Part shown: piece by piece, positions 43,801 to 54,132 of the stretch
Numbering within the stretch: the stretch's first letter is position 1
Layout: each line of letters opens with the position of its first letter
Assembly (NCBI RefSeq): GCF_001613385.1
Contig: NZ_BDCG01000004.1
Span: 186,001-250,000 of the forward strand
Length of the DNA stretch: 64,000 nucleotides
Direction: 5' to 3'
DNA from: Nocardia flavorosea NBRC 108225
GTDB taxonomy: Bacteria > Actinomycetota > Actinomycetes > Mycobacteriales > Mycobacteriaceae
Notes under the pieces: generated by a model
Told to the model about the DNA's origin: nothing
Seen by the model: the letters and a program-made list of their open reading frames with translations, nothing else
Databases searched by the model: none
Translations under genes and position numbers: made by a program

Positions 43801-45360
43801 GTGATCCCGCTGGCAGCCCCGGACGCCACCATGTACTGGCTGTCCCGGCGAACCCGCAACGACCAGTTCCTGCTCTACTGCTTCGCGGAACCCGCCCGAA
43901 CGGACAGCGCATTACGCGCCGAAATCCTGCAACGGTGCGCCGCTGTCCCGGAACTGCGGCTGCGATTACACGACGACCCCATGGGCCTGGCCTATCCGCG
44001 GTGGACTCGCGCCGAGCCCACCGCGGCGCATATCGAACAGCACCGGCTCCCCGGGCCACACTGGCCGGAACTGCTCGCCGCCCTCGGCCGGTTGACCGGC
44101 ACCGGTGTCGACGCGCAGGTAGCTCCCTGGCGAGTGCATATCTTCCGCGGGATCCGCGACAGTCCGGTATCCGACCCACAGGTGACGGTTGTCGTGCTGC
44201 AGATATCGCACGCACTGGTCGACGGTCACGGTGCTTCGCGGATTGCTCGTGCCCTGTTCGCCGGGCCCACGCCACCGGGGCCCGGGCCCGCGCCGATGTC
44301 GTCCGGGAAGCCCGGTACGGCAGAAGACGAGTATGCGCGGCCCGTCGGTGCCGAGGCTCCGGAGCCGGACGAGGATCTGTCCCTGCGCGGAGCAGGCGAG
44401 CCGATATCGCAGGCCGAACCCGAGCGCTGTCCGCCCGCGGAACGGGACCTCGCGTCTCCGGGCGAATCCGCGATGGTGCCCGGCACCGTGCAGGTGCCCA
44501 CACAGCGTGGTGCGCGGCCGTCGGTGATTTCTGTCCGGCTCGCCGCGTTGCGTGCCGCCGTGACATTGCCCGTAGGTGTCGTCCGGACCGTCCGGCGCGG
44601 TATGGCCGCCGCGCGGGCGCGGAACGAACTCGCGGCCCTTACCGCGGCCGGCCGGATTCCGCCGCCCGGACCCGGATATCCGCCCGGGCCGCTGAACAGG
44701 CCCGCCGAGGTGGCCGGGCATGCGGTACGGATGCTGGTGTGCGCGGCGAAGGATTTCCGCGTGCCCGGATTCAGCGTCACGGTGGTCGGGCTGACGGCGG
44801 TATCGATCGCACTCGAGCGGTATCTGCTGGGGCGAGGTGAGGAGGTCACACGGATGGGAGCGCAGGTGCCGATGGCCCTGCCGCCGCGCCGCGGGGTCCG
44901 CAACAACTATCGCAGCCTCGGCGTGGACCTCGCCGCCGGTGAACCCGACCCGCGGCGCCGGGCCGCGGCGATCGCGGCGGAACTGGCCGCTCGCCGCGAG
45001 CGCGCCCGGCATCCGCTACACGAGGCGCAGGGTGCCGTGGATGCCGTGCTACCGCCGCTCCTACTGCGCAGGGACGTACGTGATTATCCGATCGACACCA
45101 CTCCCGATCGGATCACCGGCCATACCGTCGTCTCCAGCGTGAACCGGGGACCGGCGGATCTGGCCTTCGGTGGCGCCCCGGTGCGATTCACCGGCGGTTT
45201 CCCCGCACTGGGCGCGGTGATGCATCTCACCCATGGGCTCCACGGGCTGGGCGAAACCGTCACGTTGTCGGTGCATGCCGACCCCGGGGTCGTGGACCTG
45301 GACACCTATGCCGGCCATCTGCGGGACGCCCTGAGTGAACTACCTGCGCTGAGGGACTGA
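43801..45360 (+). CDS. WS/DGAT-like acyltransferase
   Basis: A 519-residue protein. The condensation-type motif is ISHALVDGHGASRIARALF at ~140-158, the active-site HxxxDG of wax ester synthase/diacylglycerol acyltransferases, with Ser in place of the first of the usual two His. A ~90-residue Pro/Glu-rich insertion follows. The second half (VMALPPRRGVRNNYRSLGVDLAAGEPDPRRRAAAIAAEL ... TVVSSVNRGPADLAFGGAPVRFTGGFPALGAVMHLTHGL) fits the C-terminal DUF1298 domain. It probably makes wax esters or triacylglycerol, or is a relative with altered substrate. The start is a GTG. Confidence 0.8.
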   Translation: MIPLAAPDATMYWLSRRTRNDQFLLYCFAEPARTDSALRAEILQRCAAVPELRLRLHDDPMGLAYPRWTRAEPTAAHIEQHRLPGPHWPELLAALGRLTGTGVDAQVAPWRVHIFRGIRDSPVSDPQVTVVVLQISHALVDGHGASRIARALFAGPTPPGPGPAPMSSGKPGTAEDEYARPVGAEAPEPDEDLSLRGAGEPISQAEPERCPPAERDLASPGESAMVPGTVQVPTQRGARPSVISVRLAALRAAVTLPVGVVRTVRRGMAAARARNELAALTAAGRIPPPGPGYPPGPLNRPAEVAGHAVRMLVCAAKDFRVPGFSVTVVGLTAVSIALERYLLGRGEEVTRMGAQVPMALPPRRGVRNNYRSLGVDLAAGEPDPRRRAAAIAAELAARRERARHPLHEAQGAVDAVLPPLLLRRDVRDYPIDTTPDRITGHTVVSSVNRGPADLAFGGAPVRFTGGFPALGAVMHLTHGLHGLGETVTLSVHADPGVVDLDTYAGHLRDALSELPALRD

Positions 45361-45710
45361 CGAGCGGCCTCGATGCGGCTTTCCGGCCATCGCGGTGGAG
45401 GCCACTCCGGCGACGGCACAGCATCGTGCGGTGACACCGGTCGCCGGTCGTTGCGCGGCCGGCGATGACCCGAGATCACCAACGTGTACGGCTGTTCAGG
45501 TTCGGCCTGTGTAGTCGCGCGGCGTGCAGATCCGCTGCTTACGAGGGGCCCGGCGGCCTGGCAACAGCTGATCGGGCAGCAAGTCTGCCGCGCGCTCCAG
45601 TAGTGCAGTCCGGCACCGAACCTGCGCACAGCGGCGTCTCGAGATGCTCCGGGTCATGGCCCTCGGCATCCCGGCGTGACGTTCGGCACGCGTGCCGGTC
45701 TGCCGGCCGA
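45361..45710. other. gene-free convergent region
   Basis: 350 bp between convergent genes. Open frames on both strands have no recognisable features; no hairpin with T-run was found by eye. Confidence 0.4.
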
Positions 45711-46409
45711 TCAGTTCGGGTCGATACCCAGTTCTTCCCGGGTGGCGATGATGAGGTCGCGTTCGGCGACGCGTACCTCGCCCAGCATCTGGGTCTTGTG
45801 GTCGCGGGCCGCCCGGATCTCCTCCGGTGGTGCGTCCTGCAGCTTCTTTCGCTGCAGGGTGAGGGCCGACAGCAGGACGTCGGAAAGCGTATCGGCCAGC
45901 CGGCGCCACTGCTTGTAGTGCGTATCCGAACCGACCAGCCGCAACACATTGGCCCGATCCGAGCCGGCTTCGAGGTTGTGGATCAGATCGCCGATCAGTT
46001 CGTCGGTCAAGTCCTCGTCGCGCCGGAGCGCCTGACAAATACGGCTGGACATACCCAGCGAATCGGCTACCGCACCGGCGACGGCATCCCGGCGCCAGTG
46101 CTCGCTCGCCTGGACCAAGGCCACGGCATGGGCGGATTCCACCTGGGAGTGGGCGGCGTCGAGCTGCAGCCGGGTGGAATCGGCCTGCTGTTGAGCGCTG
46201 GCAGTCTGGTGCTGGGCCGCGACGGACAGGGTCCGCTGGGCCCGCTCGTCGGCGGCGGCGATCGCATCCCGGTTCGTCCGATTGTTGACCAGTACGGCGA
46301 TCACAGCCGCACCACCGAGCGCGAGCGAACCGAGCAGCGGCAGCCACGACTGCCACCAGGCCGGGGAACTCTGAACGATCTCGATCACCTGGGGATCCAC
46401 GGCGCCCAT
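45711..46409 (-). CDS. membrane-anchored coiled-coil protein of unknown function
   Basis: A 232-residue protein. One membrane helix near the N-terminus (LPLLGSLALGGAAVIAVLV) is followed by a long helical, coiled-coil-like stretch (NRTNRDAIAAADERAQRTLSVAAQHQTASAQQQADSTRL) and a C-terminal helical domain rich in Leu, Arg and Glu. I do not recognise a family. Its plan resembles the anchored protein at 1072-1731. The start is uncertain: ATG 46409 (used here) or 46505. Confidence 0.65.
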   Translation of the reverse strand: MGAVDPQVIEIVQSSPAWWQSWLPLLGSLALGGAAVIAVLVNNRTNRDAIAAADERAQRTLSVAAQHQTASAQQQADSTRLQLDAAHSQVESAHAVALVQASEHWRRDAVAGAVADSLGMSSRICQALRRDEDLTDELIGDLIHNLEAGSDRANVLRLVGSDTHYKQWRRLADTLSDVLLSALTLQRKKLQDAPPEEIRAARDHKTQMLGEVRVAERDLIIATREELGIDPN

Positions 46410-46603
46410 AATGGCACCGTCGCCGCGGCCGGGCGCGACGGCCGTCACAATTGGGTGCTCAGTGGGGTTCGGGCATTGGATATCTTGCAGGATAAGATAA
46501 TTCATGATATGTCGGCCGAGTCGCCGGGGTGGCGGACGGCTTGTGGCGGGCGGAATGAGCGGGCGTTTTCACGATGCGCCGGGTGGCAGGTATGCTGCTC
46601 GGC

Positions 46604-46689
46604 GGAGGATTCGCCTAGTGGCCTATGGCGCTCGCCTGGAACGCGGGTTGGGTTAACAGCCCTCGCGGGTTCGAATCCCGCATCCTCCG
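46604..46689 (+). tRNA. tRNA-Ser(GGA)
   Basis: An 86-base class II tRNA: acceptor GGAGGAT/ATCCTCC, anticodon stem CTCGC/GCGGG with loop CTGGAAC (anticodon GGA), long variable arm, T-loop TTCGAAT, discriminator G. CCA is not encoded. Confidence 0.95.
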
Positions 46690-46884
46690 CAGCCGGCCCC
46701 GCCCGTGGAACATTCCCTCGGCGGGGCCGTTCTCTGTTCGGACCCGGCCCTTCGCCGATCGCAGACAGCGGCTGCCGCTACTACCGGCCCCGGGGGTGGG
46801 CGCTATGTGCCGCCTGTCCTGTCCCGGTTCTGCCGGTGAGGCCCCCGCTGTGCAGTGTGCGCGGAGGCCGCTACACTGGCCCAC

Positions 46885-46970
46885 GGATCCCGCGCGGCGC
46901 GCATCCTGTGAACTCCCCCAGGGCCGGAAGGCAGCAAGGGTCAACGGGCTCTGCCGGGTGCGCGGGGTCC
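46885..46970 (+). ncRNA. ffs: signal recognition particle RNA (small SRP/4.5S RNA)
   Basis: The conserved SRP domain IV core is visible: CCTGTGAA, CAGGGCCGGAAGGCAGCAAG, and the matching GGGCTCTGCCGGGTG. The terminal helix pairs 46885-46895 with 46960-46970 (one G-U). It lies upstream of the aspartate aminotransferase gene, as I recall for mycobacteria. The exact ends are estimates. Confidence 0.85.
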
Positions 46971-47122
46971 CCTTGATCCGGACCGGTGTTCATCGGATCC
47001 CCGGAGGAGAACCCGCCACGGTGACGTTTCCCGATCGGCACCGAGAATCCCAACACCTCCCGGCTGTCGTGGACGTCCGGGTAACGTGGCCCGGGGCGCC
47101 CGGCACCACCGGCCGCCCGTAA

Positions 47123-48448
<1,326 letters not shown>

Positions 48449-48452
48449 GGAA

Positions 48453-49310
48453 TCAGGCCGGTTTGCGGGCGTGCACGGCGAACATCGTCACCGAAAGGTG
48501 GATATCGCCGCTCGCGGCGCCCGCGGCCAGGTCGGCGAGCAACTGTTCGCGCTCGGCCTCGGTGATGACCCGGCGCGCCACCGCCATGGCGGAAACCCTG
48601 CTGACCAGCGCGCCGGCCCCCACCGAACGCTCCTGTACGAGCGCATGTGACCCGGTGCTCTCGGCCTCCAGGCCCGCCGCGGTGAGCAACCCCTGCAATC
48701 GGCGGCCCGAGTAGGGGTTGGTGGTCGCCGAGATCAGGGTGTCCACGACCTCGCGCACCACCCGGGTGTTACCGGGGTGCACGATCGCCGAACCCCAGTC
48801 GGCATCCATCACCACGGCCCGCCCACCGGGCCGCAGGACGCGGGCGATCTCGCGGGCAGCACGCGCGGGTGCGGTGAGGTGCTGGAAGACGCGCTCGCAC
48901 AGTACGGCGTCGAAGGTCTCGGGACCGAAGGGCACACCGTAGGCATCGCCGGAGTGGAAGGTCGCGGTGGAGTGTGCAGCGGCTGCCCGCCGCTCGGCAG
49001 CGGCCAGCAGGTGGGGGTCGGGCTCCACCCCGGCGGCAACACCGGTGGGGCCGACCGCCGCCGCGAAGGTGATTACTTCGGAACCGGTACCGGAACCGAT
49101 ATCGACGGCCATTTCACCCGGCTGCAGCGCGAGCGCCTGGTGCGCCCAGTCGCGTAACCGGTCGAGTCCGGGGAGTGCCGCCTGTAGGTCGCGGATATCG
49201 ACCAGCTGATCCTGGCCGGCGGCATCGAATCGGTCGGGGCGTAACCCGAAACTGTCCATGGGTCCGTGTCCATCCAGTGTGGTGGGTGGGTGTATCGCCG
49301 TGTGTGGCAT
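48453..49310 (-). CDS. class I SAM-dependent methyltransferase
   Basis: A 285-residue protein of the UbiE/Methyltransf_11 type: motif I MAVDIGSGTGSEVITFAA, acidic residue in AGVEPDPHLL, FHSGDAYGVPFGPETFDAVLCERVFQHLT (motifs post-I and IV), and EIARVLRPGGRAVVMDADWG. It acts on an unknown small molecule, maybe a lipid quinone or polyketide. The C-terminal part carries LVQERSVGAGALVSRVSAMAVARRVITEAE as seen in related mycobacterial enzymes. Met18 (49259) is an alternative start. Confidence 0.85.
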   Translation of the reverse strand: MPHTAIHPPTTLDGHGPMDSFGLRPDRFDAAGQDQLVDIRDLQAALPGLDRLRDWAHQALALQPGEMAVDIGSGTGSEVITFAAAVGPTGVAAGVEPDPHLLAAAERRAAAAHSTATFHSGDAYGVPFGPETFDAVLCERVFQHLTAPARAAREIARVLRPGGRAVVMDADWGSAIVHPGNTRVVREVVDTLISATTNPYSGRRLQGLLTAAGLEAESTGSHALVQERSVGAGALVSRVSAMAVARRVITEAEREQLLADLAAGAASGDIHLSVTMFAVHARKPA

Positions 49311-49509
49311 GTCGTGAGCCTAACTCGGGCGCGTGGGATGATCGCTGGTAGTACACAGCGTGAGGGAGTCAGGCCCGGCGGCGGTAGCGAAGCGTGACCA
49401 CGCAGGCCTCGCCCGCACGCTCGACAAGCGCAGCGTGTGTGGGCCGGGCCCGGAGGCGGCCGTAGCCGGGAGGCCCCCATGCTCGACAGCGCAGTGAGGA
49501 GAGCAGGCC

Positions 49510-50082
49510 ATGGCCAAGTTGTGTCTCGCGCAGGAACCCGAGGCGGACCAGTTGCTGTCGGAAAGTCCGCCGGCGCTGTTGATCGGGATGCTTCTCGACC
49601 AGCAGTACCCGCTCGAACACGCTTTCCGCGGCCCGAAGAAGATCGCCGACCGGATGGGCGGGCTGGATATCCACGCGATCGCGGCGGCGGATCAGGCCGA
49701 GTTCGAGGAGATGGCGGCGACTCCACCGGCCATCCACCGCTACGGGCGGTCCATGGCACGGCGGATCCAGGATCTGGCGCGCTATGTGATCGAACATTAC
49801 GACGGCGATGTCACGGCGATCTGGACCGCCGGCGACCCGGACGGCAAAGAGGTGCTGCGGCGGTTGAAGGCGCTGCCGGGCTACGGCGACCAGAAGGCCC
49901 GGATATTTCTCGCCCTGCTGGGCAAACAGCTCGATATCCGGCCGGCGGGCTGGGAGGTGGCGGCCGGTGACTACGCCGAACCGGATTCGCGACGATCGGC
50001 GGCCGATATCGTCGACGGCGAGACTTTGCTCGAGGTGCGCGCCTTCAAGAAAAAGATGAAGGCCGCGGCGAAACAGAAGTGA
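49510..50082 (+). CDS. HhH-GPD-type base excision DNA repair protein
   Basis: A 190-residue protein: LLIGMLLDQQYPLEHAFRGPKKIADRMGGLD in the N-terminal helices and a helix-hairpin-helix LKALPGYGDQKARIFLALLGKQLDIRPAGWE. This small HhH-GPD form is common in actinobacteria and is thought to be a DNA glycosylase. The catalytic Asp may be in QLDIRP, but the usual VDTH-type motif is changed. AGGAGAGCAGGCC precedes the ATG. Confidence 0.85.
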   Translation: MAKLCLAQEPEADQLLSESPPALLIGMLLDQQYPLEHAFRGPKKIADRMGGLDIHAIAAADQAEFEEMAATPPAIHRYGRSMARRIQDLARYVIEHYDGDVTAIWTAGDPDGKEVLRRLKALPGYGDQKARIFLALLGKQLDIRPAGWEVAAGDYAEPDSRRSAADIVDGETLLEVRAFKKKMKAAAKQK

Positions 50083-50092
50083 GCGCCCCCTG

Positions 50093-50809
50093 TCAGCGGA
50101 GGCGCGCGAGCCGGGTGAGCTCGGCGGCCAGCCCGGCATCGCCGACCGGAGTGAGCGACAGATCGGCTCCGGCGGCCAGCAGATAGCGTCCGTCACCGGT
50201 GAAATCCAGCCAGGTGCGGTGGATCGGTGGCGGTGACATCGGATTCTCCGGTGCGATCGTGATGGTGAAGAACCCGCGGGCATCGATCGGCCGGTGAAGT
50301 GCATCGCGCAGCCGGCGAGCCCGGATCTCCGCGGCGCCGGGCTCGCCGGGGCCCTGCTCCGGGCAGAGCACTGCGGCGCGTGGTTCGCGCATGGCGGGCA
50401 GCCGCCCGGCCCGGGCCGGGCCCAAGGTGCTGACCAGGTGTTTGCCGACGGTCCGGGCATGACAGGCGATCAGCGTGATCTCCTCGTTCTGCGCGCGTAC
50501 CAGCGCGCCCCAGTTGCCGAACCCGACCGCGACCGCGAGCACAGGATCGCCGCGACGGCCGGAACTGTCGAAATCGTCCCCGAATACGGTCACCCGCGTG
50601 ACATCGGTCCGGGCGAGGAAGCGCAGGGTGCCGGTGAGATCGGGGTCACCGTTGGGCGGAAACCGCTGTTCCAGCTCCAGTGCCGCCCGCGCGCTCTCGG
50701 TGGCGGCGGCGGCGCGCGGCGCGAGATCGATGGGATGGGGCCGCCGGTCGAGTCCTGTCTCGGTCTGCCAGATGTAGCTGAACTCGTCCGGCGTGAACAC
50801 CCATTCCAT
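50093..50809 (-). CDS. EspG-like ESX secretion-associated chaperone
   Basis: A 238-residue protein opening MEWVFTPDEFSYIWQTETGLDRRPHPI, the signature of the EspG family, followed by VTVFGDDFDSSG, VAVGFGNWGALVRAQNEEITLIACHA and the later AREPRAA/ LCPEQ strands. EspG proteins bind the hydrophobic tip of PE/PPE pairs in the cytoplasm and deliver them to the ESX (type VII) machine. The start overlaps the stop of the PPE-like gene (TGATG), matching its likely client. Confidence 0.85.
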   Translation of the reverse strand: MEWVFTPDEFSYIWQTETGLDRRPHPIDLAPRAAAATESARAALELEQRFPPNGDPDLTGTLRFLARTDVTRVTVFGDDFDSSGRRGDPVLAVAVGFGNWGALVRAQNEEITLIACHARTVGKHLVSTLGPARAGRLPAMREPRAAVLCPEQGPGEPGAAEIRARRLRDALHRPIDARGFFTITIAPENPMSPPPIHRTWLDFTGDGRYLLAAGADLSLTPVGDAGLAAELTRLARLR

Positions 50810-53025
50810 CAGCGGCTCCCACCGCCCGGGTCGTCGTGTTCGGCTCGTTCGGCTTCGGTGTACTCGCCGAGAACCGGTGGCACTCTCGGATCGCTCGCGG
50901 TCAGAGCTTCGTTGGGTGCGTGCAGGTAATCGGGGCTGGCCCGCTCGGGATCGGCCGGGCGGGACGGAGGTACACCGGCGGTGGATGGCAGCGGCATGCC
51001 CGCGGGGACCAGTCGAACCGGCCGCTGCCCAGGATGTTCGTGCCCTTCCGCCGTGGAACCGTTCGGGCCTGTTCCGGCGGGGCCGAGCGGTTCGCGCTCC
51101 CCGGGCAACGGTGGATGGACCACCGGATCGGCATGGCCCGCCGGGGTCCGGATGGACGGGTCGGGGGAATAGGGGACAGCTACCGGCCCGGGCGGCGCAG
51201 TTGTCGAACCCGATGCGGCGGGTGCTCGGACCACCGGTGCATCGAGTCCGGCGGTTTCCGGCCCGGTGCGGGCCTGATTCTGCGAGCCGCCGGGGGCGCC
51301 CGGATCCGATTCTGTGTGGGGCGGAGTGCCGCAACCGATGTGGCCCGGGCCCGGGCCACCGGCTCCGGTGGTACCTGCGCTTTCCGATCCGCTGGGAGCC
51401 GCCCCCTCCGAGGGGGTGGAAGAGGCAGTGACCGATCCGTCGTAGGCCGCAGCGCCGGGCCCGTTCCGGCTCGGGCCTTCCGGCCCGGCCCCGCACGGCG
51501 GGGCCTGGGCGATGGACGCGGAGTTTCCTGCCGTCTGAGGCGACCGTTCGTTTCCGGTGGCGGGCGCCGTGCCCGGTGCAGGTGCCGTGGAACCCGGTGC
51601 GTAAGCGGGCGGTGTGCCGGGGGCTGCTCCCGGACCACCGGTGAAGGTCGGCTGGATGCCCGCTGCCGGACGGTGTTGCGGCGTATTGGTGCCCGGTGCG
51701 TGCGCGGGCCCCGAAGTGCCGCCGGTCGGACTGCTGTGGCCAGGTGCGGCGCCACCACCCGTAGCACTGGGCGAGGGGGGTACAGGTCCGGCCGGGGCCG
51801 GACCTGCCGGGCCGGGACCGGCCGGGATCGGGATGGATGCGCTGGGCCCGGGCGGGATCGGAGCGGTTGGGCCGGTGGTGGGTGGACTCGCCGGTGAGCG
51901 CGGCGAAAGGTCGGTGACGCCCGGGCCGGTAGCCGGGCCCGTTCCGCGGTCGGCCGGGGCCGAGGAGGGCTGCACCGCGGGTTCCGAGCGTGCATGCCGG
52001 GTGTCCGGCGCAGACGCGGCAGCGGGTGATGTATCGGCCGTGGGCGTATCCGGGGGCTGGGGAGATCCAGGGCCCGGAGGGTTGTCCGGCTGTGGAGACG
52101 CGCCCTGAGACACCGGGGATTCCGCGGGGGAGCCTGGCTCCGGTGATGGATCTGCGGGGATACCCGCCGGTTGCGATTCGTTCTCGGGGGCGCTCGGAGC
52201 GGGTGCGGGAGGGTTGCCGGGCGACGGTTGCGGCCCATCGGCGACTCGGCCGGGAAGGGTGAGGGGAGCTGTGTCCCCGTCGATCTGCGAAGTCGTGGAT
52301 CCCGGCGAATCGTTGTCCGGCGATTCGGGGTCCGCCCCGACGGCCGTTCCGGGGCCCGAGCTCGGTGCCGGGGCCGAGCCTCGTTCCGGAACCGGCGCTG
52401 TACCGGTGCTTTCCGGCGCCGTCGCGACCACGGCCGGAAACCGGGGAACGCTGTCCCCGCTCGCCGGGATGGCCGGGTTGTAACCGAAGGTCATGGCGTC
52501 CTGAGCGGCCGCTGTCGCCGCGGCCGTCGCAAGGTTGTGGGCCGTACGCCGCTGCGCTCCCGTAGCGGCTTCGACGGCGGCATCCGGATCCGGTCGGTAC
52601 GGTTCCGGTGGCGGTGGGATGGCCGCCCGGAGCGATTCGGCGGCATCGGAATTCGCCGTCATGAGATGCCGGAGCGCCCGGCAGACTTCGACAGTGCCAT
52701 CAGCGGCCTGTACCAGGGCGGCTGCGGCCTGCGTAGCTGCCCCTGCCGCGATACCGGACCATTCGCCGGACAGCCGGTTGAGTTCGCGGGCGTGCTCGTC
52801 GAATGCCGATTCCAACGCGTCGGCGGTGCGACCCCACGCGTCGGCTACCCGGCGTAGCTCGGCCGGTGCCAGGCGCTCGCGTGCGAGGTCCCAGATCTGC
52901 TGATGGGTATAGGCGTCGAATACTTCACGATCCGGTACGTAGGCCGGCTCGGTGCCGGTACTCGTTGTACCGGTCTGCCCCTGATATGTCACGGTCGGCC
53001 CCCTTGCCTGTCGGTCCGCGACCAC
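50809..53025 (-). CDS. PPE-like ESX substrate with very long Pro/Gly/Ser/Thr-rich tail
   Basis: A 738-residue protein. The first ~180 residues are helical (DAYTHQQIWDLARERLAPAELRRVADAWGRTADALESAFDEHARELNRL, WSG at 89-91, WxG motif) as in WXG100/PPE-type proteins of Nocardia. About 500 residues of low complexity follow (Pro, Gly, Ser, Ala and Thr, e.g. PAGPGPAGPAPAGPVPPSPS). A short conserved-looking end closes it: PDYLHAPNEALTASDPRVPPVLGEYTEAERAEHDDPGG. It lies between a small helical partner and an EspG-like gene, so it is likely secreted to the surface. GTG 52992 is an alternative start. Confidence 0.75.
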   Translation of the reverse strand: MVADRQARGPTVTYQGQTGTTSTGTEPAYVPDREVFDAYTHQQIWDLARERLAPAELRRVADAWGRTADALESAFDEHARELNRLSGEWSGIAAGAATQAAAALVQAADGTVEVCRALRHLMTANSDAAESLRAAIPPPPEPYRPDPDAAVEAATGAQRRTAHNLATAAATAAAQDAMTFGYNPAIPASGDSVPRFPAVVATAPESTGTAPVPERGSAPAPSSGPGTAVGADPESPDNDSPGSTTSQIDGDTAPLTLPGRVADGPQPSPGNPPAPAPSAPENESQPAGIPADPSPEPGSPAESPVSQGASPQPDNPPGPGSPQPPDTPTADTSPAAASAPDTRHARSEPAVQPSSAPADRGTGPATGPGVTDLSPRSPASPPTTGPTAPIPPGPSASIPIPAGPGPAGPAPAGPVPPSPSATGGGAAPGHSSPTGGTSGPAHAPGTNTPQHRPAAGIQPTFTGGPGAAPGTPPAYAPGSTAPAPGTAPATGNERSPQTAGNSASIAQAPPCGAGPEGPSRNGPGAAAYDGSVTASSTPSEGAAPSGSESAGTTGAGGPGPGHIGCGTPPHTESDPGAPGGSQNQARTGPETAGLDAPVVRAPAASGSTTAPPGPVAVPYSPDPSIRTPAGHADPVVHPPLPGEREPLGPAGTGPNGSTAEGHEHPGQRPVRLVPAGMPLPSTAGVPPSRPADPERASPDYLHAPNEALTASDPRVPPVLGEYTEAERAEHDDPGGGSR

Positions 53026-53097
53026 CGAAACGCGATCCGGACCGTGTGTGGTTTCAATTCTTTTGCACCCCTGCGTGTTTCGATATGATGCCGTACT

Positions 53098-53472
53098 TCA
53101 GGGGGTCTCCGCCAGCGCAGCGGCCAGAGCAGCGGCGTTCGCCGCATCGGCCTCGTGGAACAGGGCCCCCGCCGCGAGGTAGGCCGCCTTGTGCCGGAGG
53201 GCGGCCTGTTCGAAGGCATCGAGCATCCCGAGGTACTCGAGACCCTTCGCCTCGAAACCCGCGGTCAGTGCACGTCCCGAGGGGAGATCCGGAAACCCGG
53301 ACACCCGGGTGAGGGCCGCGGCATCGGCCCTGGCCTGCCGTACTCGCTCCACGAGCCGGTCGCAGGACGCGGCGAGTTCCCGGGCCGCATCCGCCGACAT
53401 ATGGAATTCCCCGCCCCGGGCCGATTCGTAGAGCCGAATCCCCGCCTGCTGCCCCAGATCTGGTACGGACAT
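53098..53472 (-). CDS. small helical ESX-linked protein (PE-position partner)
   Basis: A 124-residue, almost fully helical protein: MSVPDLGQQAGIRLYESARGGEFHMSADAARELAASCDRLVERVRQARADAAAL, then two more helices. No WxG is visible, but size, helical content and first position in the three-gene operon match the PE or WXG100 partner of a PPE protein. It probably forms a dimer with the PPE-like protein's N-terminal domain for secretion. Confidence 0.72.
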   Translation of the reverse strand: MSVPDLGQQAGIRLYESARGGEFHMSADAARELAASCDRLVERVRQARADAAALTRVSGFPDLPSGRALTAGFEAKGLEYLGMLDAFEQAALRHKAAYLAAGALFHEADAANAAALAAALAETP

Positions 53473-54132
53473 CGTCTTCCCCCTTCGGACTCCCCGCCTC
53501 GTGGTCGGAGCATAGCAGCGGAAAATGTCCCGGACCAGGGTCGATGTACCCGGTAGGTGGGTTTGTGTGTTGGGGGCGGTCGGCCCGGCAACTGCGCCCG
53601 CCCGGATTCTCCGTGTCGTCGGGGGAATATTCCCCGGATAATTCAGGACAATTAGTCCGATCCGACCGGAAGAGTATTATCCGGAAATCTGCGGGGAATG
53701 TGTGAGTGTGGCGCGCCGGTGATTCACCCCGTGTTTGCGGATATCGGGCAAACGGCGGACGCGGCCGCCGGTCCAGGCCTCCCGGGAGCTACTTTTCTGG
53801 TTGGCGGCCCGGCCGGGCGGCCGATGCCCGCTGTCGGCAGACTCGCCGATAATTTTGCTGCTGAGCTGGGGAAACGACCGGGTGACGGGTGCGTCGTGAA
53901 GGAACCTCTTGGTGCGGCGCCGCAGGGGGTGTTAATTTATTTGTTATGTCTACCAGCGGCACCACACCGAAGCCGGTCACATATGTGACCGCCGCGCTCG
54001 GTTTGCGCCTGCCGCTCACCCGTGAGTTGTGTTGCTCCCGCCGCTGCGGTTGAGCGATTCCGATCCACTCGCCGCCTCGTTGCGCATTTGTAGGCATATA
54101 CCGGCGTAGGCCGGAATAATCGAGGAAATCAT
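53473..54132. other. large divergent intergenic region
   Basis: 660 bp between the ESX-linked operon and the ROK gene, partly AT-rich (around 53620-53690 and 53925-53950). It contains the palindrome at 53974-53991. Short frames inside it show no features. Confidence 0.45.
53974..53991. promoter_or_regulatory. perfect 18-bp palindrome (candidate operator)
   Basis: CGGTCACATATGTGACCG is fully self-complementary and lies 142 bp before the ROK gene. Its GTCAC/GTGAC arms suit a dimeric regulator. The ROK protein next door is the natural candidate, but a cAMP-receptor-like factor cannot be excluded. Confidence 0.55.

Noticed and set aside
46561..46970. tRNA-Ser(GGA) as target of another integrated element
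   Set aside because: The tRNA is intact, no second copy of its 3' end was seen in the window, and the following genes (SRP RNA, aminotransferase) are core genes.
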